Source of the DNA: Siphonodentalium dalli
Taxonomy: Eukaryota > Mollusca > Scaphopoda > Gadilida > Siphonodentaliidae
Direction: 5' to 3'
Length of the DNA: 64,000 bases
Assembly: GCA_032622095.1 (NCBI GenBank)
Contig: CP136067.1
Location: forward strand, 55,531,899 to 55,595,898
A program made the translations under genes and the position numbers. The notes under the pieces are model-generated. The model was not told the origin of the DNA, ran no database searches, and saw nothing but the letters and a program-made list of their open reading frames with translations. How positions within the stretch are numbered: the first letter of the stretch is position 1; every line of letters begins with the position of its first letter. This document shows positions 13,106 to 25,659 of this stretch, one piece after another.

Positions 13106-13533
13106 TGCCCCATCCCCAGCTAAATTTCGCGTTATTTGACTAACTCTGTAGAGTATGGTATGCCGTTGCGAATCTGTGGTACATACATTAAAACAATGAC
13201 GATCGTGTTTTTATAAAAACAAAATAAGGATTGCATCAAACTTTACTCTTCAATAGTGGAATTCCAACACTTTCGTTATATCAGGTATATCATTGTTCTG
13301 TGTGTTATGGTCGCACCACAACCAAAACAAATTTTAACTTTGAATATCTAAATTGCACCTGAATATAGGCCTACTCAAAATTGGAATATCACGCTGTAAG
13401 CGTACTTACCAACACTCTTGTAAATGAGCTCACATGTATAACACACACTGGTTAAGTAATCGTGCCAATGTTCCATGATGCTGGTGGGCCCTGTTGAATT
13501 GTTATGTTGCTGGTAGGACAAAGCGATGCTTAA

Positions 13534-14013
13534 AGGCCCACTTAATTTTCGAGTCGCCAATAAATTTTTTATAGTGACTTGATATACGGTTTTAATAACA
13601 ATATATGCCATATAATATGATTAAAATACTATAATTCATCACCATTTGAAATATCTGTGTTTTTCTGGAGATGTCCATAGAGAAATAAAAAACAGATGAA
13701 ATCATAGAAAGATTCCCCCGTTTTGGCTCCCAGAATTGAAACTAAAGATGAATTTTCAATGGAAGGGGAATAACTATCTTTAAGATATAGAGTTTTTCCC
13801 CCTCCATCAGTGCCTCCATTGAAAATAATACACATTTTACTACAATCTAGATGTCGAAAACACGTTGGTAACTCAACAAAAACAACATGTTCACAGTTTA
13901 TTACACCAGATAAGTTTATTATACAATGCTTTTGGAGCTTCCTATTCAAATGATATATAATATGGCATATATTTTATATATGTGATCTGGGGGTTCGAAA
14001 ATTAAGTGGGCCT
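13534..14013. mobile_element. 480-bp TTAA-flanked element, family A copy 1
   Basis: The terminal inverted repeats are 'aggcccacttaattttcga' on the left and its complement 'tcgaaaattaagtgggcct' on the right, exact over 19 bp. Target duplications TTAA are at 13,530-13,533 and 14,014-14,017. A 106-codon minus-strand frame (13,629-13,949) fills most of the element but matches no transposase I recognise. TTAA duplications are the signature of piggyBac and Kolobok elements; the ends do not decide between them. Confidence 0.85.
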
Positions 14014-14299
14014 TTAATACAAATAGACCATTATTTTTCCTAAAGTTGTCAGTTTTGCGGTGTTTGGCTAATACGAGCGATTTGAGCAAAAAGCCAATGT
14101 CTGCATGAAACATTCAAGAACATATTTATTTTTAAATATGTTATTAATGGTGGCGCTGGTGTTTGAAAAACGACAACAAATAGCCATCATATTATGGCCG
14201 GTGTGTAAACAACCAAAACAGATATTATTAAAATAGTTCATAATATACATGTTTCTGAAGGTTTTAGACACATAGTAGCAGCATCGATTTGCTCTACCA

Positions 14300-14640
14300 G
14301 CGCCATAGCCATTCAGTATGATCCACCAGCATCATAGCAATATAGCAGGACACACCACCACCATAGCCATTCAGCAGGATACACCAGCATCGTAGCAATA
14401 TAGCAGGATCACCAGCATCATAGCAATTCAGCAGGACCCACCGGTCAGCCTCATAGCAATTCAGCAGGACCCACCGGTCAGCCTCATAGCAATTCAGCAG
14501 GACCCACCGGTCAGCCTCATAGCAATTCAACAGGACTTACCAGCATCATAGCAATTAAACAGGACTTACCAGCATCATTGCAATTTAGCAGGACCTATCA
14601 GCCTCATGGCATATTAGCAGGACCAGTTAACCAGGGTGGT
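14300..14640. repeat. 33-bp minisatellite
   Basis: The unit 'catagcaattcagcaggaccc' plus 'accggtcagcct' is repeated. The three central copies (about 14,430-14,525) are identical, and more diverged copies lie on both sides. Because 33 is a multiple of three, the minus strand reads an open 11-residue repeat. I treat that as a by-product, not a gene. Confidence 0.9.
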
Positions 14641-14774
14641 ATAGTAGTTGCTATTGAGTTTATCGTTTAGTTCAACGATAGTAATTTATCATCACTATTT
14701 ACTTGGAAAGTTCATCCTGGTGGCCCGTTGTTTACACTTATCCTAGAGAGAACCTGAATCTCAATTTGTTTTAA

Positions 14775-15217
14775 ATACCCACTTATTGTTGGAATATTCA
14801 GATCACATCATAAACAACATATTCTATATTATATGCCATTTGAAAGAGGAAGCTCCAAAACATTGAACTATAGACTTATCTGGTCGAATAAACTGTCAAC
14901 ACGTTATTTTCTGAGGTACCGACGTGTTTTCCGAATGGTTAAGTGATTAAGTTTGATCTGGACTGTAGTATCAGTCTATTATTCTCGATGCTTGGGGAAA
15001 TAACTATATATCATAGTTTTGAATTTTGATACATTGTGTGTAAATAATGGGGAGTCTTGTATGTAATTCTGAGAATCACTTGGTGGACACTCCTGGGCCA
15101 CAGCTGTTCTGTATCCTGGTTGATTATATCTATATTTGGTCTTATTTCATGCCAACAATAGTCCATGACACTGTCTCTGTATAGAAATTATCGGGAACCC
15201 AAACATTAAGTGGGTCT
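14775..15217. mobile_element. TTAA-flanked element, family A copy 2 (inverted)
   Basis: TTAA is at 14,771-14,774 and 15,218-15,221. The right end 'attaagtgggtct' matches the family A terminus. About 190 bp inside the left end (ggaagctccaaaa.catt, aacttatctgg, ataaactgt, acgtgttttccga) align to 13,850-14,000 in reverse orientation. The rest has diverged. It is an older copy of the 13,534 element. Confidence 0.6.
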
Positions 15218-15221
15218 TTAA

Positions 15222-16309
15222 ATCATGGTTACGAATAAACACTCGAATCAAAATTCTAATCGATAATTATTAAATGATCTAGAAGATAGACTCTATTTTA
15301 AAAAATAACAGGCACATCGTTACAAAATAACAACACATTGTGAATGAGTCGAAAACACAAATGAGTCGAAACACTTCTTAAATTTTCTCTGAAGACTCAA
15401 CAGTTACTGTTGTGAAAAATCGAGCTGGAATTGAATTACCTCGCTCTCATTATAGTGGTAGATGTTCGTACTTTTCTAGAGATAGTAACAATTTGACATC
15501 ATTGCGATGGTTCCATGTTGTCTTGATATTTCCACATAACATCGCCGGTAAGGTCTAATTCACTTTATTATTCATTGATTCATTTTCTCTTCTCGACGAT
15601 AGTTATATATCACGTTGTAACTTGTTCAAATACATTTTATGACAACGCAATATTATTAAAAGTTATTTGTTTTGAGCTCCAGGTCTTATATGTTATTTGT
15701 CAGCACCACCCGTGGAGGGAAATAACTAGTCAGATATTTTGTAGGTTGTTCCCTGAATCCTGTGACCTTCATATTTGTTTCTGATCCATCACCAGCATTA
15801 ACTTTGCAGTATGGGGGTGAGGGCTCACCCCCAAATTTGGTGAACAAATCATCACTAAGGGATTTCATGAAACAGCAGTTAGATTAATTTTCCGTCAGAT
15901 AGTTTTGTTTTCCAGCCAATATCTTAATTAAAATATGCCCTTGAAACACCTATAAAATATGCCTATTTCATGCAAATAACTTTTTAACTAAAAATTCCAA
16001 ATAATAAGCACCCAAAATCGAGTATAAATTTAGTACCGAGCCTTGTAAACACAATGACATCTATTCCCAACAAACTTCAGCGAATTAGAAAGATATGTAA
16101 CTCTTAACATCAGTAAGCCGAAAGATCGATTATGGCACACTTTCGTTGTGGTTTTTTCCCCCTGACTATTGAGACTGGGAGGTATAATAAGGAAGATTCC
16201 GGCAAGAGATATTGTTCTGTTTCTTCTTAACTGTCAAGCGTATAAACAATTTTCTTTATTTTTGTTTAAAGTGACTTGTAGGTCTTGTAGTCCCAACCTA
16301 TGGTCAGAG
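15222..16309. other. Non-coding stretch, nothing recognised
   Basis: Only short frames occur, with no domain. No tandem or inverted repeat of note was seen. Confidence 0.4.
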
Positions 16310-17410
16310 ACGTGGCCACGGGGGGGGGGGGGGTCAAAATTTCAACAGTTGGAAATTTCATACCTGCCAAAACATTAGTTGGAAATTTCACATCAACAAT
16401 AGGTTGAAAATGTTCTTGTAGTTTGATTTTCAAACAATTTATTGGGGGGGGGGGGGGGGATTAATTGTTTTTGGACCAATAATTGCATATTTTCCTATTT
16501 TTTGTCAAATTTTTGGACAGAAAAGGTCATCAGTTGAAAAATTTCCAACCTTAAGGGGGGAGGGGGGGGGGGGTGACAGGTTGGAAATTTCCAACACTTG
16601 GAAAGCTTGTGTCCTGGTCATTCCCCCGTGGCCAGTCAAAAACTGCTGGTTAATTTAATAAAACAATATTGTCATACATTTGGTCATTGGAATTGTCATC
16701 ACTTGGAAATTTCAAACCTGACACCCCCACTTAGGAAGGCTTGAGGCTAGTCTAGATGCTAGGATTTTGCGATTTTCTTGTTCAGATTTCAAAATTTTCC
16801 CACACCGGGCCGAACCATGGTCGGCCCGGTGTATCTTTCTCCCTCCCCCGTGGCAAATACAAAACTGCTAATTAGTTTAACAAAAGAATATTTTACTACA
16901 TTTGGTCAAACTTGACTAAAATGGTCATCAGTTGGATAATTTCCCAAACTGAGTGGGGTATGAGGTTTGATACATCCAACACTATAGGAAAGCTTCAGTT
17001 GAGGCCAGTCCAGATGCTAGGATTTGCGGTTTTCTTGTATATTTTTCAAAATTTTCTCACACCGAGCCGAACAACCATGGTCAGCCCGGTGTGTCCTGGT
17101 CTCTTGCCCGTAGTCGTGTGCATTTGTCTAGAGTTAGACCATTAGATGCTAGGATTTATGCAATGTTTCAGGTTAAAATATCTTAATGTTCTCATACCGG
17201 GAATATAGAAGCATATATAGGATATTAGGCCTGAACACTGAGTTGCAAGGGGGGGGGGGGGTGCAAATGGAATTATGCAAAACTTGTGTTTGGTCTAATT
17301 CTGATTCAAGGGGGAGGGTGCAATTGGAATTTCCCAATGTGGACACCCCCAACGGAGACCCTCTAGCCACGTCCCTGCCCATGGTCTCATTTACGTTCAA
17401 TGAAGTTTAA
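16310..17410. repeat. Degenerate tandem repeat with poly-G tracts and GGCCGA hairpins
   Basis: Units of about 220-250 bp repeat. Each carries 'cagttggaaatttc', a 'gatgctaggatttgcg' block, then a palindrome around 'ccatgg' and 'ccgtggc'. The palindromes are at 16,801-16,832 (arms acaccgggccga/tcggcccggtgt) and about 17,059-17,093. Poly-G runs of 10-14 occur at 16,321, 16,445, 16,556 and 17,250. It is non-coding; the frames inside are artefacts. Confidence 0.65.
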
Positions 17411-18520
17411 TCGCCCCATGTCCTACCGTGACGAGGATAATACTGATTAGTCACTCAAATAACCTCCAATGCCCCCATGAGTGACATCTAAACCAACAAC
17501 AATTACTACCGAATATAATACAAAATATCGACAGAATAGCCTTCATATTTTTTCTAATAGGTTAGTAAAGGTCATAATTGATGTAAACTTACTTTTGTTT
17601 AACCTGGAATATACACACGGTTAGTTATTACAATGAAATGAATCAGCGACTTCTCATTGGTCAATCTACTGACCAGGCCATGTTTTTTTCTTCAGAAAAC
17701 CCCAATTGGATTTCCTGTTTTCAGCACATGTGTTTTAGCATTTTGGAAATCCCACAGCAACTTTCTGTTTGTTGGCACACATGTCATGATTGAACTTGGA
17801 TTAATATAATTTTTTTCGGGAATTATCCATTCCTAAAAAAAAAAGTAAGTTATGACCATTAGTGACTTATAAGAAAATATAAAATATTGTTAATATTTTG
17901 TGTTATATTTGGTAGTTATCACTTATATGTGTTGGTTGAGATGTCGCTCATGTTGGCAATGGGGCCACTGAGAGGCCAATACTGTTAGTTGTGTGACTAA
18001 TCAGTATTAACCTCGTATGGTCTTGTCCCCCTGTAATAATAGTTTACAAATAACATTTTAATCAATCACACAGATGTCTTTCCAAACCTCAGTTGACCCA
18101 ACACAATATATTTAAGATTAGCCAAACATACATCCATATCATAGGAGATTCCGCAATCATTTTTAGTGCTTTAATACAACACAAATACGTGGGGCGTTGT
18201 GACGAAATTGGGAGGGGTGCAGTTTCACCGGAATTTTATGGGCAACCAATTCCAATTCAATTTAATTACTCTTCATCATGTTATATATATCAGAGTATGT
18301 GCATAATTACAATATAACAATACATATATTATATAGTGTGCGATGCATGAGGAGTTCTGAGTTATTATTATGTGCAAGATTGTACACAATATATATTGAA
18401 ATTCAACAGTTATTTAATTCAACAACTCATGGTGGTGTCCTAACGTGGGCGGTATTGTATGCCCCAGGAGAGCCTAAAGAATGGCATAACCCTTTTAATG
18501 AATAAAGACAGATTTTGTGT
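17411..18520. other. Non-coding stretch, nothing recognised
   Basis: Several frames of 60-75 codons lack motifs. No RNA gene or strong repeat. Confidence 0.4.
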
Positions 18521-18960
18521 TCACTTCCCCTTTCCCGAATTGAATAGTTCATTCAATTTAATAGTATTCGGTTTTCGGTAGAAGTAGGGTTTTATATATC
18601 TCTCTCGTAGAGTCTGCAATACAGGGCATATTAAAATTACATGGAATTCATCACCGAGTTCTAAGTTACATAGAGTACACTTTCTGTCTGAGTAATCTGA
18701 ACCTACCCATGATCCCGATTCAACTGGTAAGTAGTGATTTCTGCTCCTGAACCGTAACATGGCGGTTACTAAGTTATTGTATATACTCGATATGTATGTC
18801 TCACGACCGAAGTTTATCTTAATAATTCGGTAGAATGCATATTTATTTGATATGGACATGGTGCCTCTCCATTCTTGAATAAAAACATCTTCTAGTCGTT
18901 TTTTAACATTTGTGGTGAATCGATTCAAAGAATTCAGGGACTGATCTTTCCAGATGTCGA
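18521..18960 (-). pseudogene. LINE reverse-transcriptase C-terminal fragment (cysteine-motif tail)
   Basis: The minus-strand frame reads DIWKDQSLNSLNRF..., then RSRNHYLPVESGSW and a cysteine/histidine motif C-x2-C-x8-H-x4-C (CTLCNLELGDEFHVILIC) followed by CP-type residues. This pattern closes the ORF2 of many animal non-LTR retrotransposons. The frame breaks upstream of about 18,960, and no RT catalytic core is nearby. It is a dead 5'-truncated fragment, and its clade cannot be set from this piece. Confidence 0.7.
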
Positions 18961-19254
18961 TGGTATATCACAATTTAGAGGCAAAATCTGGCTGATCGCC
19001 TCATATGGACAATCCGAAACGCCTCTATCAATAATTGAATTAATTATAGGTTCTATGTACATTCGTCTGCTGAAACAAAACAAATAGGCGAATAAGTTTT
19101 CCACCACAAAAATGGCCGATAATAATCAAAATATAAATCAGAGTCGGAATAAAAATCACAAATCAAGCCAAAACTGTAGGAACCGCTGGACCCAAATGCA
19201 TTTGTTCGATAATTTTTGACCCAATTAATACAAGGGGAACCACTCTATAATGAC
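18961..19254. other. Non-coding, no feature
   Basis: No repeat or gene seen. It may hold further decayed LINE sequence upstream of the fragment at 18,521. Confidence 0.3.
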
Positions 19255-20185
19255 TTGCACGAATAAATTACACGCAACAAATTATATAGAGTTATGCTTC
19301 TTGAATTTGTGCAGAACTCTCGAGTCAGCACAACACACAAATCTGGCTGGTGATTGCTTGATTAACTTTGAGGGAAAATTCCTTGAGCGGAAACATAAAA
19401 TCATAGTCTACGTAATTATGGCGATAACTTTTAGCTATAGATTGACACTTTCATTGTTTAGATGACCATTCTTATGCAGTAAATGGGGTAGTTGAGCTGG
19501 TAATGCAAGATATTATTTTATTTTTAAAACACCGTAAAGGGCGCGATTGTTGTCACCGATGGTGTATCGGGGAAAATAATTAGTTGTTTGCATCCTATTT
19601 CAAATATCGTTCCGTGCATGCTCAGGCATGCATGCAGTTCTGTTCAGGTGAGACAATTATTAACCCTCGTTCGCCGGAACTTCAACTTTGTCGAGAGGCG
19701 TAAATTTCTGAAAATCACAAATTGTGTGCATATACATGTATGCAGGCCTTTGGTGTCCACAATTGCACAATCGAGGTTATAGAACTTTTTGTAATAGGAA
19801 TTCGACTCAAACTCCTGAAATTATAGACACCCGTCAATCGTTGAACCATCATCATCGGATGTGGACATTTCGAGGGGAGTGGGTATATTTCAAATACAAT
19901 TAAATATGCATGGCATTTGTCAAAATGAGATAAATTCCTTAAGGCGTATATACTAGATATTCGTAACTTTCAAACTTATACATATATGCCTTACACTCAT
20001 GTGCGTTATGTGCCTGTAAAAGTGGGTCGGTTTCCACGGTGAGAATTCGAATTCCCTCGCATTTATTGGTTACATGCAACTGATTATATAGCGTCACGCT
20101 TCTTGAATTTGTGAGGGGAAACTCGAGTCAGCATAAACAACAAATCTGGCACTAATTGGTTGTTTGTAACCAAGATTAACAGGGC
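19255..20185 (+). repeat. Direct repeat pair about 800 bp apart
   Basis: The block at 19,268-19,370 (attatatagagttatgcttc, ttgaatttgtg, ctcgagtcagca, caaatctggc, gattaac) recurs at 20,085-20,180 with substitutions. The intervening DNA is unrelated. The pair may mark a decayed transposon family or a local duplication. The sequence between has no gene. Confidence 0.5.
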
Positions 20186-21244
20186 GGTTGTTTGGTGCAT
20201 CGCATCGAAATCCCCATATATTCACCAAGCACATGGGAAGGTCCCCTCCAGCTATAAATACAACAAGAGGGACAAGGTTTTTATCTCCCTAGATTTACTG
20301 TCATAGATTACTCGTCCCTCATTCAAAATGCTTATTTCTCAAATGTCATGCAAGTTATCGGCCAACTATACTTAAAATGATGCGTAACAACCCGGGGTAC
20401 CGCCGGTCTTTCAATTGTTGTCATTTTTTCTCCACGAAGCACACTGGCCACGGTTTGTCACCAGCGACACTTTGGTCATAGAACGGATCAAAAAATTTAT
20501 TGAATTCGTGGTATTTTATGATAGTAAAAGGTCGCCATGATTTCAGTCAAACGCTGTGTCAGTTCGGGACATCGATATTTCATTACATGTCGGGTACATG
20601 TCGGGTTGTCAATCCATGTTATAATGGTTCTGCTTTTGATATTAGCTAAAACTATTTTGAAGATATCTCACAGAAGTTCATTGTCAAAGGCTGCCATCAA
20701 TGTGAAGAATTGAATCCCTGTCACTGATTGGACGGGGTAAAGTGAAATTAGAATAATATATTTACTGCGGAGTTTTGGGACTATACAATGTTTATACTCC
20801 CACGTCATCAATCTGGTGTGTAATCGCGTCCTTGCTGCGAGGATATATGGGCATGCTGTCATTCCCCTTGTCAAATTACAATCGCCATCCATTGCATAAT
20901 GCTGCTATTTGAACTTTGAATTTACAGAATTGAAATATTAATTTTGTCATATATGTATATTTGTTATATATACTGTATACTGCACGACAGTTAATGCAGA
21001 TAATTAGCATGCCCACGATAAATATATATAGCTATTCTAACGTGCCACCCCTCGCGATGGTAAATGTCAGCAATACCAAGTGGTCGAGTTTGGGGTGGTG
21101 CTACATTAATTTTTTTTACCCTATCTGGGTATATACAGGGTTCGCCTGCGATATGAGCTGCAGGGCTTGATCCCAAGGGTTTGCTCCGGTCGATTTACAA
21201 CACACTATCAACTATAACAAATAAACTTTATATATCAAACTTAG
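20186..21244. other. Non-coding stretch, nothing recognised
   Basis: No domain-bearing frame, RNA gene or repeat recognised. Confidence 0.35.
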
Positions 21245-21249
21245 ATCAT

Positions 21250-21437
21250 TCTTCACCAATGTGTGGCTGTTCGCCAATACTCTTCTCTTTACCAATGTGT
21301 GGCTCTTCGGCAATACTCTTCTCTTCACCAATATCAGGCTCTTCGCCAATACTCCCCTCTCCACCAATGTGTGGCTCTTCGCCAATACTCGCAATTCTCT
21401 TCCCCAATGTGTGGCTCTTCGCCAATACTCTTCTCTT
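21250..21437 (+). repeat. 36-bp minisatellite, about 5 units
   Basis: The unit 'accaatgtgtggctcttcgc' plus 'caatactcttctcttc' is repeated about five times. One unit has a changed centre (atatcaggctctt) and one is expanded (actcgcaattctctt). The 36-bp period keeps five frames open at once, so the overlapping frames here are not evidence of a gene. Confidence 0.9.
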
Positions 21438-21629
21438 CAATCAGTCGCATATTGAGACAGCGATCAGCCCAAATCTGGGTTAATAACATTGATGACACTA
21501 ACATTCATTGAGAAATATATATATATACACACAATATTGAAATAAAATAAATACAGATAATGTCATTTACATATAATTATATTATATAATGCCGAATATG
21601 ATTCATTGCGAATTTTTACCATTCAATAC

Positions 21630-21770
21630 AGGGGGGGGGGGGGACTGCAGACACAGGGTGGAACAAACTGTTTTCTTCGGTTTGGGTACCCCCCCCCCCC
21701 CCCAAACAGCAAAAACTGCAGATTTTTTTCCACTGACCATTTGCCCCCGTCCCCCCCCCCCCCAGAAAAA
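21630..21770. repeat. Poly-G/poly-C tract cluster
   Basis: A 12-13-base G run near 21,631 is followed by C runs near 21,689 and 21,751, and each is adjacent to ordinary sequence. Together with 22,370-22,490 these look like remnants of a family with homopolymer ends. The tracts are prone to sequencing error. Confidence 0.7.
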
Positions 21771-22362
21771 TCAAATCTACCCCAGCCGGACAACAACTCG
21801 GTTTAACCGGAAACCGAAAAAAACACCGGAGCATACAATTCACGAGAAGGTGCTTGGTAACTTAGTTTAGATTATTATGACTAAAATGGTCATTGTCTAC
21901 CAGTAGAACGCAGATTTGTACCTCGTGATGTCATGACATGTACAAACATGTATATTGGTGATCGCAACGCTTTGTATGCTAACTAGTCATTACCTCGACT
22001 TTGAAAAAGATGCAAATGAGATGAGTGAGATACCAGCATATAACTGTTTTCTGATACCATTGGAGGAGAAATTGTTTAATACATGGGATAGTTTTGCAGT
22101 AAAAATTTGCCAGATAAGCGATCGCAGGGTAGAATTCAGCATTCGACTGGTAGACACTGATATAGTCGGCATTATTAAGAGGGTTAATGGGGGTCAATAT
22201 CACATGTAAACCAAGACAGTGGTTATCCAAAATTGTTTTAGGTGGATTGTTGTATATATGATTTGGATATTAAGGTTAATCCATATTCTATAAAATGAGA
22301 GAAAATTGAAGTTGTGAGTCTGAAAATACATATTTGGAAAAAAATTACATGCAAATTATTTT
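21771..22362. other. Non-coding stretch; one unassigned 84-codon frame
   Basis: The plus frame 21,955-22,209 (starting MVIATLCMLTSHYLDF) has a protein-like residue mix but no family motif, splice context or homologue I recognise. I leave it unassigned. Confidence 0.3.
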
Positions 22363-22369
22363 CGACAAC

Positions 22370-22490
22370 CCCCCCCCCCCCCCCCCAAATGAATAAGGAA
22401 AGAATTTATGAGTAAATTTTTTACGCCTATGTACCCCCCCCCCCCACACCCGGTACATTGTGTCCCGCAGTTTTTTCCGCCCCCCCCCCT
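22370..22490. repeat. Poly-C tract cluster
   Basis: There are C runs of 16-17 bases near 22,370, about 10 near 22,434 and 9 near 22,480. It is low-complexity sequence without coding meaning. Confidence 0.7.
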
Positions 22491-23289
22491 GTTCAATAAG
22501 TCTTATTTTCTCTTCGGTTACTTTATACATCTTTTTAATTCATACACAGCTATACAAACCATACTATTATGGAAGTATCACCTGCTAGTTTACGAGATTT
22601 GTGCACGTGGCGAATACACATTTGAATTTCGCGGCCTTCTTCTTACCTGCGCTCTGTTCTTTTCATTTTCTCGATTCTGGAAAGCTGTTTTCTTGATATC
22701 TGAGCACCTTAATCGAACTGACTTATTCAAGACTATATAGTGTGTGTAGTAACGGGTGACTGGGTAGTGCCGTCAGCAGTGTAACTGACAATGTGCACAC
22801 ACACTAGTGCACGAAAATCATAGATTTTGTCTGTCCTGCGGTGGCCAGATAAGTTTCGCTGGCGATACTTTGTGTGATTCCGCGGAGAAAATATTTTATT
22901 CCCATGCAAGGGCTTGTAGGATATTCGATAGGCTACATAACTGTTGTCACGAGGACATGTGGTATTCGACACAATGGCTTCCACGTGGCAGTTAATTGAT
23001 AATCTCCAATATGTAAGTACACTCAATTTGGAAGGATGGATAGTATAGGTCGATAAACACTGAAATAAACTAGAAACACATTCGTAAACAAACACATGGC
23101 GCGTTGTGGTATCCCGGTTGTTGTGAGGGCAACATATCGGCTAATAAACACATCCAATGTGACCGTACAATAAGCCCATGTTAATCATGCTAGAGTGGTA
23201 ATTAGATACAGTGCATGCATATTTTCCTGGAATGTATATTTTCCGGGGTATAACATAATAGGTAGGAGCAGAAGACATCTGTCCGGAAG
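22491..23289. other. Non-coding stretch, nothing recognised
   Basis: A 120-codon minus frame (22,733-23,095) and a 110-codon plus frame (22,408-22,740) show no domain and overlap low-complexity sequence. Not called. Confidence 0.35.
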
Positions 23290-23654
23290 AGCTGCTATCA
23301 ACTAATAACAATTTATATTAGAATTTCTCATCACATTCCCTGAATTGTATTTCAAAGGTTTAGAACAGAAATCTCGCGAAAACATTCGAAGTGGGGTTTA
23401 TATCGTGTTAGCACCCTCAATCAAGTAAAATTTTATTCCAATCAAGAGATTTCAGGGCCGAGATCAGAAATAAACCAATTTGTTGGGCATTTGTAGACAA
23501 ATACTACACCCAGTTTTCCGTTTTAGCCACACAAAAGCTATTTGAAGTCTTGAAATCGGGTTTTATGAAACTGTTGTTGTTATAATTGTGGCCAGGAAGA
23601 GATGCACTATCTTTAAAAATCTACCTAATCCCAACAGGGGAAGCCTGTGCGATT

Positions 23655-24700
23655 ACCGAAAACGGTTGTGTTATAGGGCGTTTCCGTATGACGTCACATA
23701 TCCCAGTTTGCATTGCGCGGTGCCATGATGGATGTAGCAACGAGTATAAACAAAGCAACTTTTGCGGGAAGTTATAATCAAGTGTCTCTCATTCGTGTGC
23801 ATTGCGTGTTTTGTGCACACAATGTTATTTACATTTGAATGTTAAGATATTAGATAGTCTATTATATACTGAAGTTATAATGGCGTTCGTTACATACTTT
23901 GATTCAACGTAAGAATCGATCTTTGTTGGTCATGGAAATGGCCAAAAATCACTCTTGTTTCTTTTTTCAAAGTTGCTCTATTTGTTTTTGTTATCAAACG
24001 ACAGCACTTTTACAAAATGCTTCTCGAAAATCTCGGAAAGAAGCTATATTGTTGTGTTACATGCACGCAGCGTTTTAGAACACACATAAATGCACCACCG
24101 GACTAAATTGTCATTCATTGAAAACAAATTAGGTAAGCCTGTGATAATTTTATTTCAAAACATAACTATGATTAACAATAACACGAAGTTCTCGTGTACT
24201 CACAATGTAATGGCGTATGTCCGGATCTGTAACGTTTGGCGACAGTTCCGAGTCTACACCATTCGTTTTGTTTTGATTTTTAAAACATACGGATCTATGT
24301 TGTCAACGAGTGATCTTTTTGATAATTATAGCACACAATAGAAGGTCTATCTAACTTTTCGATGTATTTCTTGTTAGAACTGTTGTTCATGATTATTAAT
24401 AGCGTTGGCAAATATTGCAATTAAATCCATCGAAGACATAACGAGAGGTTTTAAAAGTAGCTTTCTTAATTAATCCTATCAAGTTAACTCAGCGATTGCT
24501 TATGGCTGTCTCTACACCCAACATGGCGGCGCGTCTCGTAATCAATCACGTGATTAAGAACGCTCTATTGGCAGTAGGCTGCCTGCTTGTGTAACATACT
24601 ATCATATTTAACCTTGTATATATCTAAAGGTGGTTCCGGTGAGGGGGTAACTCCATACATGCTTTAATCATACAGTGTAGTCCACACTCGCAACAGCGTT
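23655..24700. mobile_element. About 1 kb of copy-1-specific sequence, probable insertion
   Basis: Homology to copy 2 stops after 'gcgattacc' (copy 2 'tcgatta', near 54,272) and resumes near 24,705. Near its ends, about 23,676-23,745 and the complement of 24,505-24,572 look related (gggcgtttcc..gacgtca / gagcgttctt..cacgtga, then 'gcgccgccatg..gggtgtag'). This suggests degraded terminal inverted repeats, perhaps with a TA duplication. No coding content. Confidence 0.45.
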
Positions 24701-24959
24701 GGTTCAGTTCAGTTGTAACGACGCAAAGAAAAAACAAACGGAACCGTAATGTTAACAATGATGCCGAAATCAAACGCCGCTGACAGAACATGGAAATGCT
24801 ACTCCTGAAACTTAACCGGTTAAATAAAACCACGGAACCGGGGCTGGTTGAATCTCTGAAGCCACATCGGGAACGCAGCTGGATGAATCCAAAACGCTGC
24901 GACTCAGTAATCTCGCCTATTGGAATGAACGACAAAGCAAGAAGCAACGGCGGTAAATT

Positions 24960-24969
24960 GGAACAAACG
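24960..24969 (+). repeat. 10-bp target-site duplication (left)
   Basis: GGAACAAACG sits immediately outside the left terminus of the 6-kb element and is identical to 30,966-30,975. Confidence 0.9.
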
Positions 24970-25232
24970 GGTGTGACTAATTACCGCCCGGGACCGCCCG
25001 GGACGGCCCGGGTGGCCCAAACGTGCCCGTGGACACAATATATCGACGTTATAACGTAGCGACATGCCACCTGAGGGCAACATAGAAACATTTACTAGCT
25101 CGCTCGTCTCCGGTCGGCCATATTAACCCCACAAATGCCGATATTGGCTAAAAGAGCCTGTGTGATTACTGATGTTTTCGTGTGTTTTCAGACATATTAT
25201 TGGTGATTATCGGTAGAGCAATACACCTGAGT

Positions 25233-25624
25233 GTTAATATACAGTTATCGCATTGTTTCGAGGTTGACACGAGGAATTGTCAACCCGAGGAAGTCAATAT
25301 TCACCAAGGCCGTAGGACGAGGTGAATATTGACTTCCAAGGGCTGACAATTCCTCGTGTCAACCAAGAAACAATGTGATAACTGTTTTATTATATGAAAC
25401 GCGCTTTGATTGGACAAGACGTTGTGACGTTGAACGTCGCTGGCAAAATCCTATCTATTTTCAGGTCTGATAATAAGTTATGTTAACACCAGAAGTATCC
25501 GACGTCACTCAGAACTGTTATTAACCTCTTGTTTTATTAATGAGGTGAACATCGTTAGATATCTCGATTTTTTCGTTACGTTTTAACATAGGAATTGGGA
25601 AAGAAACTTATGATCATATAATAA
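25233..25624. mobile_element. Palindrome-bearing insertion within the left inverted repeat
   Basis: The right arm reads directly from the 'gtgttaat' block to 'aattccatatattgactcg', while the left arm has about 390 extra bases here. They include a large hairpin at about 25,245-25,385: arms of about 60 bp (ggttgacacgaggaattgtc..., aagtcaatattcacc) around 'aaggccgtaggacga'. This is a probable small fold-back insertion of unknown family. Confidence 0.6.
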
Positions 25625-25659
25625 TTCCATATATTGACTCGTTGAGGCGTCCAAGGCCG

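Noticed and set aside
13629-13949. 106-codon minus frame as a gene
   Set aside because: It sits inside a 480-bp TTAA element, has no recognised domain, and is not preserved in the second copy.
14300-14640. CRISPR array
   Set aside because: The repeats are head-to-tail 33-bp units without distinct spacers, and the window is eukaryotic.
21250-21511. Overlapping open frames on both strands as genes
   Set aside because: They come from a 36-bp repeat whose period is a multiple of three.
22733-23095. 120-codon minus frame as a gene
   Set aside because: No motif, no splice context, and no repeat in the paralogous segment to suggest conservation.
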